DNA from: Henriciella sp.
GTDB taxonomy: Bacteria; Pseudomonadota; Alphaproteobacteria; Caulobacterales; Hyphomonadaceae
Assembly (NCBI GenBank): GCA_027019605.1
Contig: JALUWJ010000075.1
Span: 1-64,000, forward strand
Reading direction: 5' to 3'
Length of the DNA stretch: 64,000 bases
Every line of letters starts with the position of its first letter. Position 1 is the stretch's first letter. The notes below the pieces were generated by a model. It had not been told where the DNA came from and searched no databases. It saw only the letters and a list, made by a program, of their open reading frames with translations. Both the position numbers and the translations under genes were made by a program. This document shows positions 51,235 through 60,081 of the stretch, piece after piece.

Positions 51235-53058
51235 CTATCGGCTTCCTCCATTGGCGGGCTCTAATCCCGCATGCCGCAAAGACGGGCATGGATCGGTCCC
51301 AGGTTCGGTTGTTTTAGGCGTTCGGCTGAAGGCCATTTTTACGCATTCCTCATCGAGTTCGAGCATCGCCTCATACTGATTGAGGAACACTTCTCCGGTC
51401 AGTTCTTCTAGGAAATGGGCGCGTTCAAGGCGGTCCATAACTGGGCCCTTAACCTCTGAAAGATGCAGCAAAACCCCTGCATCGTCGAGGCGGTGATTTA
51501 TGGATTCAAGGCTCTCCAGCGCGCTCGCATCGATGTGGTTTACGGCTGGGCACATGAGAATGAGGTGCTTCATATCCGGGCGGTTCGACAGCATGCAATA
51601 GACGGTATCTTCAAGGAACCGCGCGTTGGCAAAATAGAGGCTCTCATCGATGCGGACGGTCAGCACTGAGTCAGAAATCACTACTGAGTGGCGGTTCACA
51701 TTGCGAAAATGGTGCGTGCCAGGTAACTGGCCGACGAGCGCGAAGTGGGGGCGGCTTGTATTGTAAAGATGCAATAAGAGCGACAGGACAACGCCGGTGG
51801 TAACGCCGAGTTCCACGCCGAAAAAGAGCGTCACGAAGATCGTGGCGGCCATAGCGGCAAAATCGGACTTAGAATACTTCCAGACTTTGATGACTTCTGG
51901 AATGTCGACCAGCGAGAGCACAGCGACAATGATCGTCGCAGCGAGCACTGCTTGCGGGAGAAAGAAAAGGAACGGCGTTAGAAATACTGTCGCAAGCGCG
52001 ATACCCACGGCTGTATATGCGCCAGCAGCAGGTGTTTCGGCGCCAGCGTCAAAATTCACGGCCGACCGAGCGAGACCGCCTGTTACTGGATAACCAGAGG
52101 AGACGCCCGCTGAAAAGCTTGCAGCCCCAAGGCCGATCAGTTCCTGGTTAGGATCGATACGGGCCCGGTTTTTCGCCGCCAACGTCTGACCTACAGAGAC
52201 GGATTCAACAAAGCCAATCAAGCTGATCAGGGCCGCCGAGCCGAGGAGTTGCATCCAGATGTCCGCGTTGAAGGTCGGAACGCCGATAGCGGGCAGGCTT
52301 TGCGGCACATCGCCGAGGATTTTGACGCCGCGCTCGTCGAGGCCCATGCCCGCAACCACGAGAATACCGGTGATCACGGCAAATACTGGGCCCGATCGCG
52401 CAATGATGGTGGCTGCTTTCTCGCCCAATCCGATCGCCTTGAGGAGCGGTTTGAATTGCTTGCGAACCCAAAATAGGAAGATCAGAGACGCCCCGCCGAT
52501 GTAAAGCGTCGGCAGATTGGTTTCTGGGAGTTTCTCGCCCAACGAAACAACGATTTCAAAGAGGTTATGTCCGCCCGCATCCACGCCAAGGATATGCTTC
52601 ATCTGAGATGCGGCGATAATGATGCCCGACGCTGTGATGAAGGCTGAGACAACCGGGTGGCTTAGGAAGTTTGCGAGAAAGCCCATACGAAATAGGCCCA
52701 TCACCAGCAGAATGAGCCCGGATAGTAGTGCCAATATCAGAGCGGCTTGAATGTATTCGGCGCTGCCTTGGGCAGCGATCTTACCCGCCGCCGCCGCTGT
52801 CATCAGAGACAAAATTGCGACCGGACCAACTGCAAGCTGACGGCTTGAGCCGAAGATTGCGTAAACCAGCAAGGGAAGGATCGAAGCATAAAGTCCAATC
52901 TCTGGCGGTAGACCTGCGAGCAACGCATAAGCAAGTGATTGCGGGATCAGCATGATCGTCACAATCACCGCTGCAACCATGTCGTTGACGAAGGTCTCGC
53001 CTCTATATCTTCGTCCCCAATCGAGGATCGGGAAGTATCTTTCAAAACGTCCGAGCAT
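51235..53058 (-). CDS. SulP-family anion permease with STAS domain
   Basis: This 607-residue transporter has about 11-12 membrane segments (10-430) and a C-terminal STAS domain (about 460-575). The SulP signature region AVGPVAILSLMTAAA and SGYPVTGGLARSAVNF are visible. SulP proteins move sulfate, bicarbonate or related anions. In this cluster sulfate export or import after sulfide oxidation is plausible. The start at 53058 is preferred because the upstream extension runs through the strong hairpin. Confidence 0.88.
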   Translation of the reverse strand: MLGRFERYFPILDWGRRYRGETFVNDMVAAVIVTIMLIPQSLAYALLAGLPPEIGLYASILPLLVYAIFGSSRQLAVGPVAILSLMTAAAAGKIAAQGSAEYIQAALILALLSGLILLVMGLFRMGFLANFLSHPVVSAFITASGIIIAASQMKHILGVDAGGHNLFEIVVSLGEKLPETNLPTLYIGGASLIFLFWVRKQFKPLLKAIGLGEKAATIIARSGPVFAVITGILVVAGMGLDERGVKILGDVPQSLPAIGVPTFNADIWMQLLGSAALISLIGFVESVSVGQTLAAKNRARIDPNQELIGLGAASFSAGVSSGYPVTGGLARSAVNFDAGAETPAAGAYTAVGIALATVFLTPFLFFLPQAVLAATIIVAVLSLVDIPEVIKVWKYSKSDFAAMAATIFVTLFFGVELGVTTGVVLSLLLHLYNTSRPHFALVGQLPGTHHFRNVNRHSVVISDSVLTVRIDESLYFANARFLEDTVYCMLSNRPDMKHLILMCPAVNHIDASALESLESINHRLDDAGVLLHLSEVKGPVMDRLERAHFLEELTGEVFLNQYEAMLELDEECVKMAFSRTPKTTEPGTDPCPSLRHAGLEPANGGSR

Positions 53059-53094
53059 GGGTTGCAACTTCCTGGGTTTGATCGTGTTATGAGT

Positions 53095-53151
53095 GACCAG
53101 CCCCGCGGATGCCGGCTTGGTGGGGGGACGCACGCGTCCGCGGGGCTGGTC
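53095..53151. repeat. Perfect 15-bp inverted repeat between operon genes
   Basis: GACCAGCCCCGCGGA (53095-53109) is the exact reverse complement of TCCGCGGGGCTGGTC (53137-53151), separated by 27 bases. It is a very stable stem-loop without a T-tract, lying between the FAD-oxidoreductase gene and the SulP gene. It could limit read-through to SulP or stabilise the upstream mRNA. Confidence 0.8.
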
Positions 53152-53196
53152 CATCGAGCGCTAAGCGCCCGACTGTTTACGCGTTACTTTTCATGT

Positions 53197-54891
53197 TTAA
53201 TTCAAAGTGATTTCAGGCTTGGCGAGAAACTCTTTACCTTTCAGCATCTGGTTCCAGTAAACGCCTGGCAGAAGACTGTCCTTCATAAACCAGGCTGCCC
53301 GTGTCGGTTTGGTGCCTTTGAGCATCCATGTCGGGAGAGACGGCAGAAGTTTTCCGCCATAACCGAACTCGGCCAGAACGACTTTTCCGCGTTCAACGGT
53401 TAGCGGACATGCACCATACCCGTCATAGTTTGCCTGCGCGTTCTCATTTTCCATTTGGAATATAGTGTTCGACGCCACGATCGGGGCCTGTTTGCGAGCC
53501 GCTGCCATGGTCTTAGCGTTTGGTGTCGAGCCCGCATCACCCAGACTGAAGACGTTAGAATATGTGTTGTGTTGCAGCGTATGCTGGTCGACGTCTACCC
53601 ACCCAGCCTCATTGGCAAGGGGGCTGCTCTTGATAAACTCTGGCGCTGATTGTGGCGGCGTGACATGCATCATGTCGAACTTGCGTTCAACAATGGTTTT
53701 ATTGCCGTCTTGATCTGCTTTCTCGAACCAGGCTGTTTTTGCCGGGCCATCAACTTTGACGAGGGTTTCACCAAAATTGAGTTCCACATTATAGCGCTCA
53801 ACGTATTTCATCAGCGCTGGAACAAAGGCCGCAACACCAAAGAGTGCGCCGCCCGAATTGCAAAATTTGATATCGACTTTGTCTAGAACACCAGAGCGTT
53901 CCCAGTGATTGGCAGATAGATACATCGCCTTCTGAGGCGCTCCTGCACACTTAATCGGCATGGGGGGCTGGGTGAAAATGGCCGTTCCTGATTTCAGGTT
54001 CGTCACCAGGTCCCATGTGTAAGGGGCGAGGTCGTAGCGGTAATTGGATGTAACGCCATTCTGACCGAGGGTTTGGGAAAGCCCTTCAATCTTGTCAAAA
54101 TCTAGCTGTAGGCCCGGAGCAACGACCAGCGTGTCATAACTGACAGTGCCCCCGTCGTCGAGGGTCACCGAATTGTTCTCGGGCTGGAAGGTGGCGACTG
54201 CGGCTTTGATCCATTTTACTTTCGAGGGCATGAGTTCTTTCATGCTGCGCCGGGTTGCTTCAGCTTGAAAGACGCCGCCGCCAACCATGGTCCAACCCGG
54301 CTGATAGAAATGCTCTTCGCGCGGTTCAATGATCGCAATGTCGAGATTGCTTTTGCGTTTTAGCAATGAGGCTGCGGTCGCGATTCCTGCTGAGCCGCCG
54401 CCCACGATAACGATTTGGTGCTTCATAGTATTGCCTCCTCCCGAGAGCGTTTTGGTATGGGTGATGCGTCTTTCTTCGAGGCGCGGTCTTAGTTTTGATA
54501 GGTCGTATCCGGCCTTCTTGGCGGCGTTTAGGATCGCAGCGGTTGAGCTTTTCCCGGCTTCTGAGAGCGCCCAAAGCGTTGTCGATCGAGTTCCGCTCCG
54601 GCAGTATGCGAGGACTGGCGGCGGCGCGGCGTTTAATACTTCGGAGAACTGGGCGATGTCACTCTCAGAGATGTTTCCGCCCACAATCGGAATATAATTG
54701 ACTTTCAGGCCCGCGGCTTTCGCCGCCGTCGCAATCTCGTCTTTGCTCGGTTGGTTTCCGGCTTCTCCGTCAGGGCGATTTATCACGATCGCGCCGAACC
54801 CTTGCGCTTTAGCGCGAGCCATGTCTTCGGGCTGCAATTGGCCTGCTACAGATAATAGCGGGGATATGTGCTTAAACGGCTCCACGACCAA
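53197..54891 (-). CDS. DUF442-type phosphatase / SQR-like FAD oxidoreductase fusion
   Basis: This 564-residue fusion has an N-terminal DUF442 (TIGR01244) domain with the tyrosine-phosphatase-like loop YCRSGTRS (C97) and a C-terminal FAD domain from about residue 160 (IVIVGGGSAGIATAAS) resembling sulfide:quinone oxidoreductase. Cysteines occur in PIKCAGAPQKA and IKFCNSGG. Such fusions sit next to BigR-controlled genes and should oxidise sulfide with quinone as acceptor. M156 (54426) has GGGAGGAGG just upstream and may be an internal start giving a separate 409-residue FAD protein. Confidence 0.88.
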   Translation of the reverse strand: MVVEPFKHISPLLSVAGQLQPEDMARAKAQGFGAIVINRPDGEAGNQPSKDEIATAAKAAGLKVNYIPIVGGNISESDIAQFSEVLNAAPPPVLAYCRSGTRSTTLWALSEAGKSSTAAILNAAKKAGYDLSKLRPRLEERRITHTKTLSGGGNTMKHQIVIVGGGSAGIATAASLLKRKSNLDIAIIEPREEHFYQPGWTMVGGGVFQAEATRRSMKELMPSKVKWIKAAVATFQPENNSVTLDDGGTVSYDTLVVAPGLQLDFDKIEGLSQTLGQNGVTSNYRYDLAPYTWDLVTNLKSGTAIFTQPPMPIKCAGAPQKAMYLSANHWERSGVLDKVDIKFCNSGGALFGVAAFVPALMKYVERYNVELNFGETLVKVDGPAKTAWFEKADQDGNKTIVERKFDMMHVTPPQSAPEFIKSSPLANEAGWVDVDQHTLQHNTYSNVFSLGDAGSTPNAKTMAAARKQAPIVASNTIFQMENENAQANYDGYGACPLTVERGKVVLAEFGYGGKLLPSLPTWMLKGTKPTRAAWFMKDSLLPGVYWNQMLKGKEFLAKPEITLN

Positions 54892-54896
54892 ACTCC

Positions 54897-55775
54897 CTAA
54901 AGCGCGTTGATCGGTACTTTCATGTACCGAACACCATTGTCTTCCGGGGGCGGCATGTCACCCGCGCGCATATTGACCTGAACAGACGGCAAGATCAGTT
55001 TCGGCATGGCGAGCGTCGCATCGCGCTCGGTGCGCATCTTGATGAAGTCTTCGCGCGACGTGCCATCTTTCACGTGAATATTGGAGCGTTTCTGTTCACC
55101 AATTGTCGTTTCCCAGACATACGCGTCTCGGCCTGGTGCCTTATAGTCATGGCAAAGGAACATGCGGGTATCGTCCGGGAAGTCGAACAGCATCTGAATC
55201 GAGTCGTAGAGCGTTCCGGCATCGCCGCCTGGAAAATCACACCGTGCAGAGCCGAAGTCAGGCATAAAAATCGTGTCGCCGACAAACATTGCATCACCGA
55301 TGAGATGGGTCATGCAAGCGGGTGTATGCCCTGGGGTCGCTAGAGCGCGAGCTTCGATGTTGCCGACGCGGTAAGACTCACCGGGTTTGAATAAGTGATC
55401 AAACTGGCTGCCATCGGTGTGGAAGCTCTGACCTTCATTGAAGATGTCACCGAAGACGCGCTGCACTACAGGGATCTGGTCACCGATTGCAGTCTTGCCG
55501 CCAAGCTGTTCACGAATGTACGGCGCTGCGGTCAGATGGTCAGCGTGGACGTGTGTGTCGATGATCCACTCGCACGTCAGCCCATTTTGGCGCACAAACT
55601 CAACCAGCTTATCGGCCGATACGGTTTTTGTCCTGCCCGAAGCCTGATCATAATCCAGGAGCGAATCCACGATCGCGCAGTGTTTCGTCTCCGGATCGGC
55701 GACCACGTAGCTAATTGTGTAAGTGGCTTCGTCGAAGAAGCCGGTGACCTCGGGTTTTTGCATCTTTGACTCCAT
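54897..55775 (-). CDS. MBL-fold persulfide dioxygenase-like hydrolase
   Basis: This 292-residue metallo-beta-lactamase-fold protein has THVHADH and GHTPACM-x-HLIGD in order, the single-iron arrangement of ETHE1-like and Blh proteins. Persulfide dioxygenases oxidise glutathione persulfide to sulfite. It lies between the ArsR/BigR-like repressor and the fusion oxidoreductase in one operon. The start was chosen after the ArsR stop; an alternative ATG is 12 bases on. Confidence 0.88.
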   Translation of the reverse strand: MESKMQKPEVTGFFDEATYTISYVVADPETKHCAIVDSLLDYDQASGRTKTVSADKLVEFVRQNGLTCEWIIDTHVHADHLTAAPYIREQLGGKTAIGDQIPVVQRVFGDIFNEGQSFHTDGSQFDHLFKPGESYRVGNIEARALATPGHTPACMTHLIGDAMFVGDTIFMPDFGSARCDFPGGDAGTLYDSIQMLFDFPDDTRMFLCHDYKAPGRDAYVWETTIGEQKRSNIHVKDGTSREDFIKMRTERDATLAMPKLILPSVQVNMRAGDMPPPEDNGVRYMKVPINAL

Positions 55776-55783
55776 AGCTTTGT

Positions 55784-56179
55784 CTAATTTCCCGTGCGGG
55801 CGAATACGCCGTAGCCGCCGGGACGATTGGGTTTGAGTTTGGGGGAAGTGTCTTTGCTGCCTGTTTTGGGCTCTGACTTTCCGAGCATGACTGCGCAAAT
55901 GGCATCAACCATGTCTCGAACGCGCGGCTTGTTGCTTAGCGTGTAGAAGACAAGCTTTGATTCCTTGCGGGTCTCGACGAGGCCTGTATCTCTTAGTTTC
56001 GACAGCTCTCGCGATAGGCGTGGTTGTTTAATGCCGAGCGTCGTTTCGATGTCGCCAACCGACATTTCTGTGTCGCGCAGCTGGCAACAAATGATTAGCC
56101 GCTCTGGATGAGCGAGCGCCTTCAAAAGCTCCGTCGCTTCATTCGCGAGCGGAGCAACATCCTTCGAAAGCGGCGTCAT
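55784..56179 (-). CDS. bigR: ArsR-family repressor, BigR/SqrR-like
   Basis: This 131-residue winged-helix repressor has cysteines in LIICCQLRD (C31 or C32) and DAICAVM (C95), matching the pair that forms a polysulfide bridge in BigR and SqrR upon sulfide exposure. It would release the sulfide operon on sulfur stress. The ATG at 56179 overlaps the peroxiredoxin stop (ATGA). A basic 25-residue tail follows the core. Confidence 0.87.
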   Translation of the reverse strand: MTPLSKDVAPLANEATELLKALAHPERLIICCQLRDTEMSVGDIETTLGIKQPRLSRELSKLRDTGLVETRKESKLVFYTLSNKPRVRDMVDAICAVMLGKSEPKTGSKDTSPKLKPNRPGGYGVFARTGN

Positions 56180-56832
56180 TGGCTTGCATCCGTATGGGTG
56201 AGGTACCAAGCGCCGCCATTCATCGCCGAGCGTTTGTCAGCTTCAGCTTGATCAAGCGGCGGCGGTAGAACCGCTTCATCGCCGGGTTTCCAGCCTTCGG
56301 GCGTGGCGAGCTCGCAAGAATCAGAGGTTTGCAAAGCATGCAAGACGCGCAGCAACTCATCGACTGAGCGCCCGACATTCATTGGGTAGTGGATGAGCGC
56401 TCTTACGTAGCCTTCAGGATCGATGAAGAAGACCGAGCGTACCGCTGCTGTTGTCGCGGACCCGTCATGGATCATGCCGTAAGCGCGGCTGACTGCCATC
56501 GAGATGTCTTCGATGATGGGAAATGTGATCTTTACATCGAAGCGCGCTTCGATGTCTTTTACCCAGGCAATGTGCGCGTAAAGGCTATCAATCGAGAGGC
56601 CGAGCAGATCGCAGTTTAGGTCGTCAAACTGCGGTTTCGCCTTCTGTAAGGCGACAAACTCTGACGTGCAAACCGGCGTGAAGTCCGCCGGATGTGAGAA
56701 GAAAAGTAGCCAGCGCCCGCGATAGTCAGAAAGATTGACCTCGCCCTGAGTGGTCCGCGCCGTGAAGTCTGGCGCGATGTCATCAATGCGAGCGGAGAGC
56801 GGCTGGGAAGGGGATGTATCGACTTCGTTCAT
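56176..56832 (-). CDS. Second 1-Cys peroxiredoxin (sulfide operon)
   Basis: This 218-residue Prx6-type protein has C55 in HPADFTPVCTSE and PMNVGRSVDELLRVLHALQ. It is a paralogue of the protein at 47130 and is the first gene of the operon with bigR, the MBL protein and the fusion oxidoreductase. The start at 56832 follows AAGAGA; a longer frame upstream would run across the promoter. It may remove peroxide made during sulfide oxidation. Confidence 0.88.
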   Translation of the reverse strand: MNEVDTSPSQPLSARIDDIAPDFTARTTQGEVNLSDYRGRWLLFFSHPADFTPVCTSEFVALQKAKPQFDDLNCDLLGLSIDSLYAHIAWVKDIEARFDVKITFPIIEDISMAVSRAYGMIHDGSATTAAVRSVFFIDPEGYVRALIHYPMNVGRSVDELLRVLHALQTSDSCELATPEGWKPGDEAVLPPPLDQAEADKRSAMNGGAWYLTHTDASQ

Positions 56833-56855
56833 AGTGAAAATCTCTTGCTTGCCTA

Positions 56856-56885
56856 TTAATAAAATACAGTTTACAGATATGTCAA
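56856..56885 (-). promoter_or_regulatory. Candidate promoter of the peroxiredoxin-bigR operon
   Basis: On the minus strand TTGACA (56885-56880) is followed after 17-18 bases by TTATTAA. Three CTGTA units lie in and beside the spacer and could be the repressor's operator. No exact known BigR box was recognised. Confidence 0.5.
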
Positions 56886-56920
56886 TACAGGAACGTAAAA
56901 TGAGATAGAGAGGTACGCCG

Positions 56921-57346
56921 ATGGAGAACTTCACCCCAGTAAGCGCAGCGATTGGTGGGGCCCTGATTGGGCTGTCTGCTGTCCTATTGATGGCGCTTAA
57001 TGGCCGAATCGCAGGGATTAGCGGTGTCTTTTCCGGATCCGTCTTCGCTGAGCGCGGGGACAAGCTATGGCGCGTTCTTTTTGTCGTCGGCCTAATCGCT
57101 GCGCCCGCTATGTGGACCCTTGCGCAGGGTGCTCAACCACCATTTGAAATCACGCAAAACTGGCCACTCATTATCGCTGGAGGCTTGCTTGTTGGGTTCG
57201 GAACGCGCCTAGGATCAGGCTGTACAAGCGGCCATGGTGTTTGCGGGCTGTCTCGTTTGTCGCCTCGTTCAATGGCGTCAGTCGCTCTGTTTATGGGCGC
57301 AGGTATGGCGACCGTCGCAATCGCAAAATCAATGTTGGGGGCTTAA
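56921..57346 (+). CDS. YeeE/YedE-family sulfur transporter, half 1 (PmpA-like)
   Basis: This 141-residue protein has four membrane segments and the family blocks GALIGLSAVLLMALNGRIAGISG and FGTRLGSGCTSGHGVCGLSRLS. YeeE-type proteins import thiosulfate or related sulfur compounds; short paired halves (PmpA/PmpB) are typical of bigR loci. It is divergent from the peroxiredoxin operon over 88 bp. Confidence 0.88.
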   Translation: MENFTPVSAAIGGALIGLSAVLLMALNGRIAGISGVFSGSVFAERGDKLWRVLFVVGLIAAPAMWTLAQGAQPPFEITQNWPLIIAGGLLVGFGTRLGSGCTSGHGVCGLSRLSPRSMASVALFMGAGMATVAIAKSMLGA

Positions 57347-57349
57347 GTC

Positions 57350-57784
57350 ATGGGACGGAATATTGCTGCTCTGCTCGCCGGTCTGATCTTTGGCCTTGGC
57401 TTAACCCTCAGCGAGATGGTGAACCCTGCGAAAGTTCTCGCTTTCCTCGACCTTTTCGGAAACTGGGACCCTTCGCTCGCCTTTGTCATGGGCGCAGCTC
57501 TTCTTGTGACGGCCATTGGATACCGGATCGCCTGGGCCCGCCCCAAGCCTGTCTTCGCCGACCAATTCCAAGTGCCTGGGAATCGCCGGATTGATCAGCG
57601 CCTTGCGATCGGGGCTGTATTGTTCGGAATCGGTTGGGGCCTTGTCGGCCTGTGCCCCGGCCCAGCAATATCAGCCCTGACCTTTGGAGGAACGCCAATC
57701 TTCGTGTTTCTCGCGTCCATGGGAGCGGGAATGGCTCTGTTTGAAGTATTTGATCGATCACCGCTGAAAAAGAGCGCTGCGTAG
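57350..57784 (+). CDS. YeeE/YedE-family sulfur transporter, half 2 (PmpB-like)
   Basis: This 144-residue protein has four membrane segments and the second-half signature GLIFGLGLTLSEMVNPAKVLAFLD, then GIGWGLVGLCPGPAI with the conserved cysteine. It starts three bases after its partner and should form the transporter with it. Confidence 0.88.
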   Translation: MGRNIAALLAGLIFGLGLTLSEMVNPAKVLAFLDLFGNWDPSLAFVMGAALLVTAIGYRIAWARPKPVFADQFQVPGNRRIDQRLAIGAVLFGIGWGLVGLCPGPAISALTFGGTPIFVFLASMGAGMALFEVFDRSPLKKSAA

Positions 57785-57806
57785 ATGGTCATTCGACACG
57801 GCTTAA

Positions 57807-58664
57807 ATGGATTATAAAATGAAGAACTCAGACCAAATCGAATACTGGAATGGTCAAGCAGGTAGCAAATGGGTTCAGCACGCCGAGCGATTGGACGAAT
57901 TGCTAGAACCCTTTGCCGACGATGTCTTAGGGCGCGCTGACCTCAAGCAAGGCGACAGCATCCTTGATGTGGGATGCGGTGCTGGCGCGTTGACATTGAA
58001 AGCCGGGTTCCAAGTGGGCGACGATACTCAATCGCTGGGCATTGATGTGTCAGCTCCATTGCTAGAGCTCGCTAAAAAACGCGCGCGAGAGCGAGGCGCT
58101 CCGGTCCGTTTTGAGCGAGGCGATGCCTCAATTTTTCAGAGCGGGCATAAATTTGATGCGCTCATATCTCGTTTTGGTGTCATGTTCTTCGATGAGCCAG
58201 TTTCAGCGTTTGCGAACTTAAATGGGCTTATGCAACAGAATGGCCGGCTCACTTTCGCGTGTTGGCAAGCCCTTTCACTAAATGACTGGGCGAGGGCACC
58301 GCTAGAAGCCGCTATGCCATTGCTGCCCAGTTCTCCCGCTTCGCCGCCTCCGGATGCGCCGGGGCCGTTTGCGTTCGCGGATAAAGATCGAGTATTCCGA
58401 ATCCTCGACGATGCCGGTTGGAATGATATCGAGATCAAATCTCAGCTTGGGCTTGTGCGCCTACCAGGTGAGACAGTGTCAGAGGCTGCGCGCTTCATGA
58501 TGGAGCTTGGTCCGGTCGGGCGATTGCTTTCAGCAGCGGGTATAGACCTCGCAAAAGTTGAAGCCCCGCTGACCGAAACTTTGTCAAACCACGTGCTTAC
58601 AGATGGACGAGTATATATGCCTGCTGCGACTTGGATCGTATCTGCTCGATCCGCTGGGGCGTAA
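57807..58664 (+). CDS. Class I SAM-dependent methyltransferase
   Basis: This 285-residue protein has the SAM-binding motif ILDVGCGAGALTLK (about 52-65), followed by GIDVSAPLLELAKKRA and a post-motif loop ERGDASIF. The substrate is unknown. It follows the sulfur transporter genes by 22 bases and may be co-transcribed; thiol or small-molecule methylation is possible but unsupported. A second ATG 12 bases on is an alternative start. Confidence 0.82.
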   Translation: MDYKMKNSDQIEYWNGQAGSKWVQHAERLDELLEPFADDVLGRADLKQGDSILDVGCGAGALTLKAGFQVGDDTQSLGIDVSAPLLELAKKRARERGAPVRFERGDASIFQSGHKFDALISRFGVMFFDEPVSAFANLNGLMQQNGRLTFACWQALSLNDWARAPLEAAMPLLPSSPASPPPDAPGPFAFADKDRVFRILDDAGWNDIEIKSQLGLVRLPGETVSEAARFMMELGPVGRLLSAAGIDLAKVEAPLTETLSNHVLTDGRVYMPAATWIVSARSAGA

Positions 58665-58763
58665 AGGGATATGAGTCCATGCCAAAGGCTTATGTGATCC
58701 AGTCACACGATTGTTGCGCCGGGTCCTGTTAGAAACACAACTCCACAGATAATGGAGACTGTC

Positions 58764-58982
58764 ATGTCAGCAAATGTTGGAACAATAGACCGAGTACTGC
58801 GTCTATTCATCGGTATTGCCGCACTCGCCCTGGTTTTTGTAGGCCCGGTCGCTGCCTCAGGTGGTTGGGGTTGGGAACGTATCGCATTGGTCGCGGTCGG
58901 CGCGATCATGATAGGAACGAGCATGATAAAGTTCTGCCCGCTTTATCGCGTGTTCGGTATGCGAACGTGCAGCATGGACTAA
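58764..58982 (+). CDS. DUF2892 (YgaP transmembrane-type) small membrane protein
   Basis: This 72-residue protein begins NVGTIDRVLRLFIGIAAL and has two membrane segments with FCPLYRVFGMRTC at the end, the DUF2892 pattern seen in the membrane part of rhodanese YgaP. Two cysteines could handle sulfur. GGAGA precedes the ATG at 58764. It is followed at once by the next gene. Confidence 0.83.
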   Translation: MSANVGTIDRVLRLFIGIAALALVFVGPVAASGGWGWERIALVAVGAIMIGTSMIKFCPLYRVFGMRTCSMD

Positions 58983-58986
58983 TGCG

Positions 58987-59409
58987 ATGCTGGAACTGAT
59001 TAGAGAAGCGATCGCAGCCAACCAGGCTGAGGCCAGCACCTACTCACAAGCGGTGCGTGTCTGGATGCGCGTAATGTCCGTCGCTTTTCTGGCGAGTGTT
59101 GTGTTCGCGCCTTGGAAAGCCGGAGCGCGATGGATCCTGATAGCGATGTTGATCAACATTGCTGGCCTTGTGTTTGTGAAGGTAGCAATGCCCGAGCTTA
59201 CTCGGACAACGATCGGAACAACGGTGCATTTATTGTTCTGGACGCTAGCACTCTTCATGATTTGGCGACCCGGCGCTCGAGAAACTCGAAGAGATGATTT
59301 CTCAGGTGCTACAGGACGGCTGTATCAAGTGTGGCTTGTGCTCGCCAGCTTGATTATGGCGACGTCATTGGTTCTGGATGCGCGCACGGCGATTGGGTGG
59401 CTTGTTTGA
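58987..59409 (+). CDS. Unknown four-helix membrane protein
   Basis: This 140-residue protein has a short soluble N-terminus and four hydrophobic segments (about 28-44, 50-68, 78-92, 110-128). I do not recognise a named family. It sits between the DUF2892 gene and the Crp/Fnr gene and is coupled to the latter by a TTGA overlap, so it probably belongs to the same regulon. Confidence 0.7.
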   Translation: MLELIREAIAANQAEASTYSQAVRVWMRVMSVAFLASVVFAPWKAGARWILIAMLINIAGLVFVKVAMPELTRTTIGTTVHLLFWTLALFMIWRPGARETRRDDFSGATGRLYQVWLVLASLIMATSLVLDARTAIGWLV

Positions 59410-60062
59410 GCAAAGTCATCGAGCACCTTTCGTCGCTCTTTGGTGTGAGCTCCGACCCGAGAGCTTTGGAGGCACTCGCCCGCGCAGCTTCTGTCATTCA
59501 AGCACCAGCTGGCGCTCAGCTGTTTGCGTCCGGAGATCAATGCGAAAGTTTTGTTGTCGTTGCAGACGGGCGAGCCCGAATTCAACTCTCAACGAAAACC
59601 GGACGAGACATCACACTTTTCCGGCTTGAACGGGGGCAATCTTGCGCGCTGACGACTTCCTGTCTTTTGTCTGAAATCCCTTATTATGCGGAAGGGGTAG
59701 CAGAAACCGATATCGAATTGATTTCGATTCCATCAGTTGCTTTTCGCGATGCATTAGATGCGTCGCCTGAGATGATGAAAGTATTGCTATCTGACTATGC
59801 AAGTCGCATCGGTCATCTCACAGGACTGGTTGATCGGCTGACGTCTCGAGACCTGAACAGTGAAATCGCGGCTTTCTTGAAAAGCAGAGTGGGCCCAGAT
59901 AAAATCGTGCCGTGTTCCCACAAAGAAATTGCTGACGAGCTTGGAACAGCTCGTGAAGTCGTGAGCCGAAGACTCAAGGAATGGGAAAAGCTCGGGTGGG
60001 TCAAGCTATTGCGAGGCCGCCTGCTCATACGTGATGAAGAGGCAATCGCCCGATTCATTTAG
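59406..60062 (+). CDS. Crp/Fnr-family regulator
   Basis: This 218-residue protein has a cyclic-nucleotide-type sensory domain (about 15-125) and a C-terminal winged helix (HKEIADELGTAREVVSRRLKEWEKLGWV, about 165-195). Cysteines in GQSCALTTSCLLS lie in the sensory domain and may respond to redox or reactive sulfur; there is no N-terminal Fnr-type cluster. The TTG start overlaps the preceding stop. Confidence 0.85.
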   Translation: MSKVIEHLSSLFGVSSDPRALEALARAASVIQAPAGAQLFASGDQCESFVVVADGRARIQLSTKTGRDITLFRLERGQSCALTTSCLLSEIPYYAEGVAETDIELISIPSVAFRDALDASPEMMKVLLSDYASRIGHLTGLVDRLTSRDLNSEIAAFLKSRVGPDKIVPCSHKEIADELGTAREVVSRRLKEWEKLGWVKLLRGRLLIRDEEAIARFI

Positions 60063-60081
60063 AAGATTGGTAGAGCAGAAT

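Noticed and set aside
56833-56920. Exact BigR box
   Set aside because: The region is AT-rich and has CTGTA repeats, but does not match the known BigR operator closely enough.
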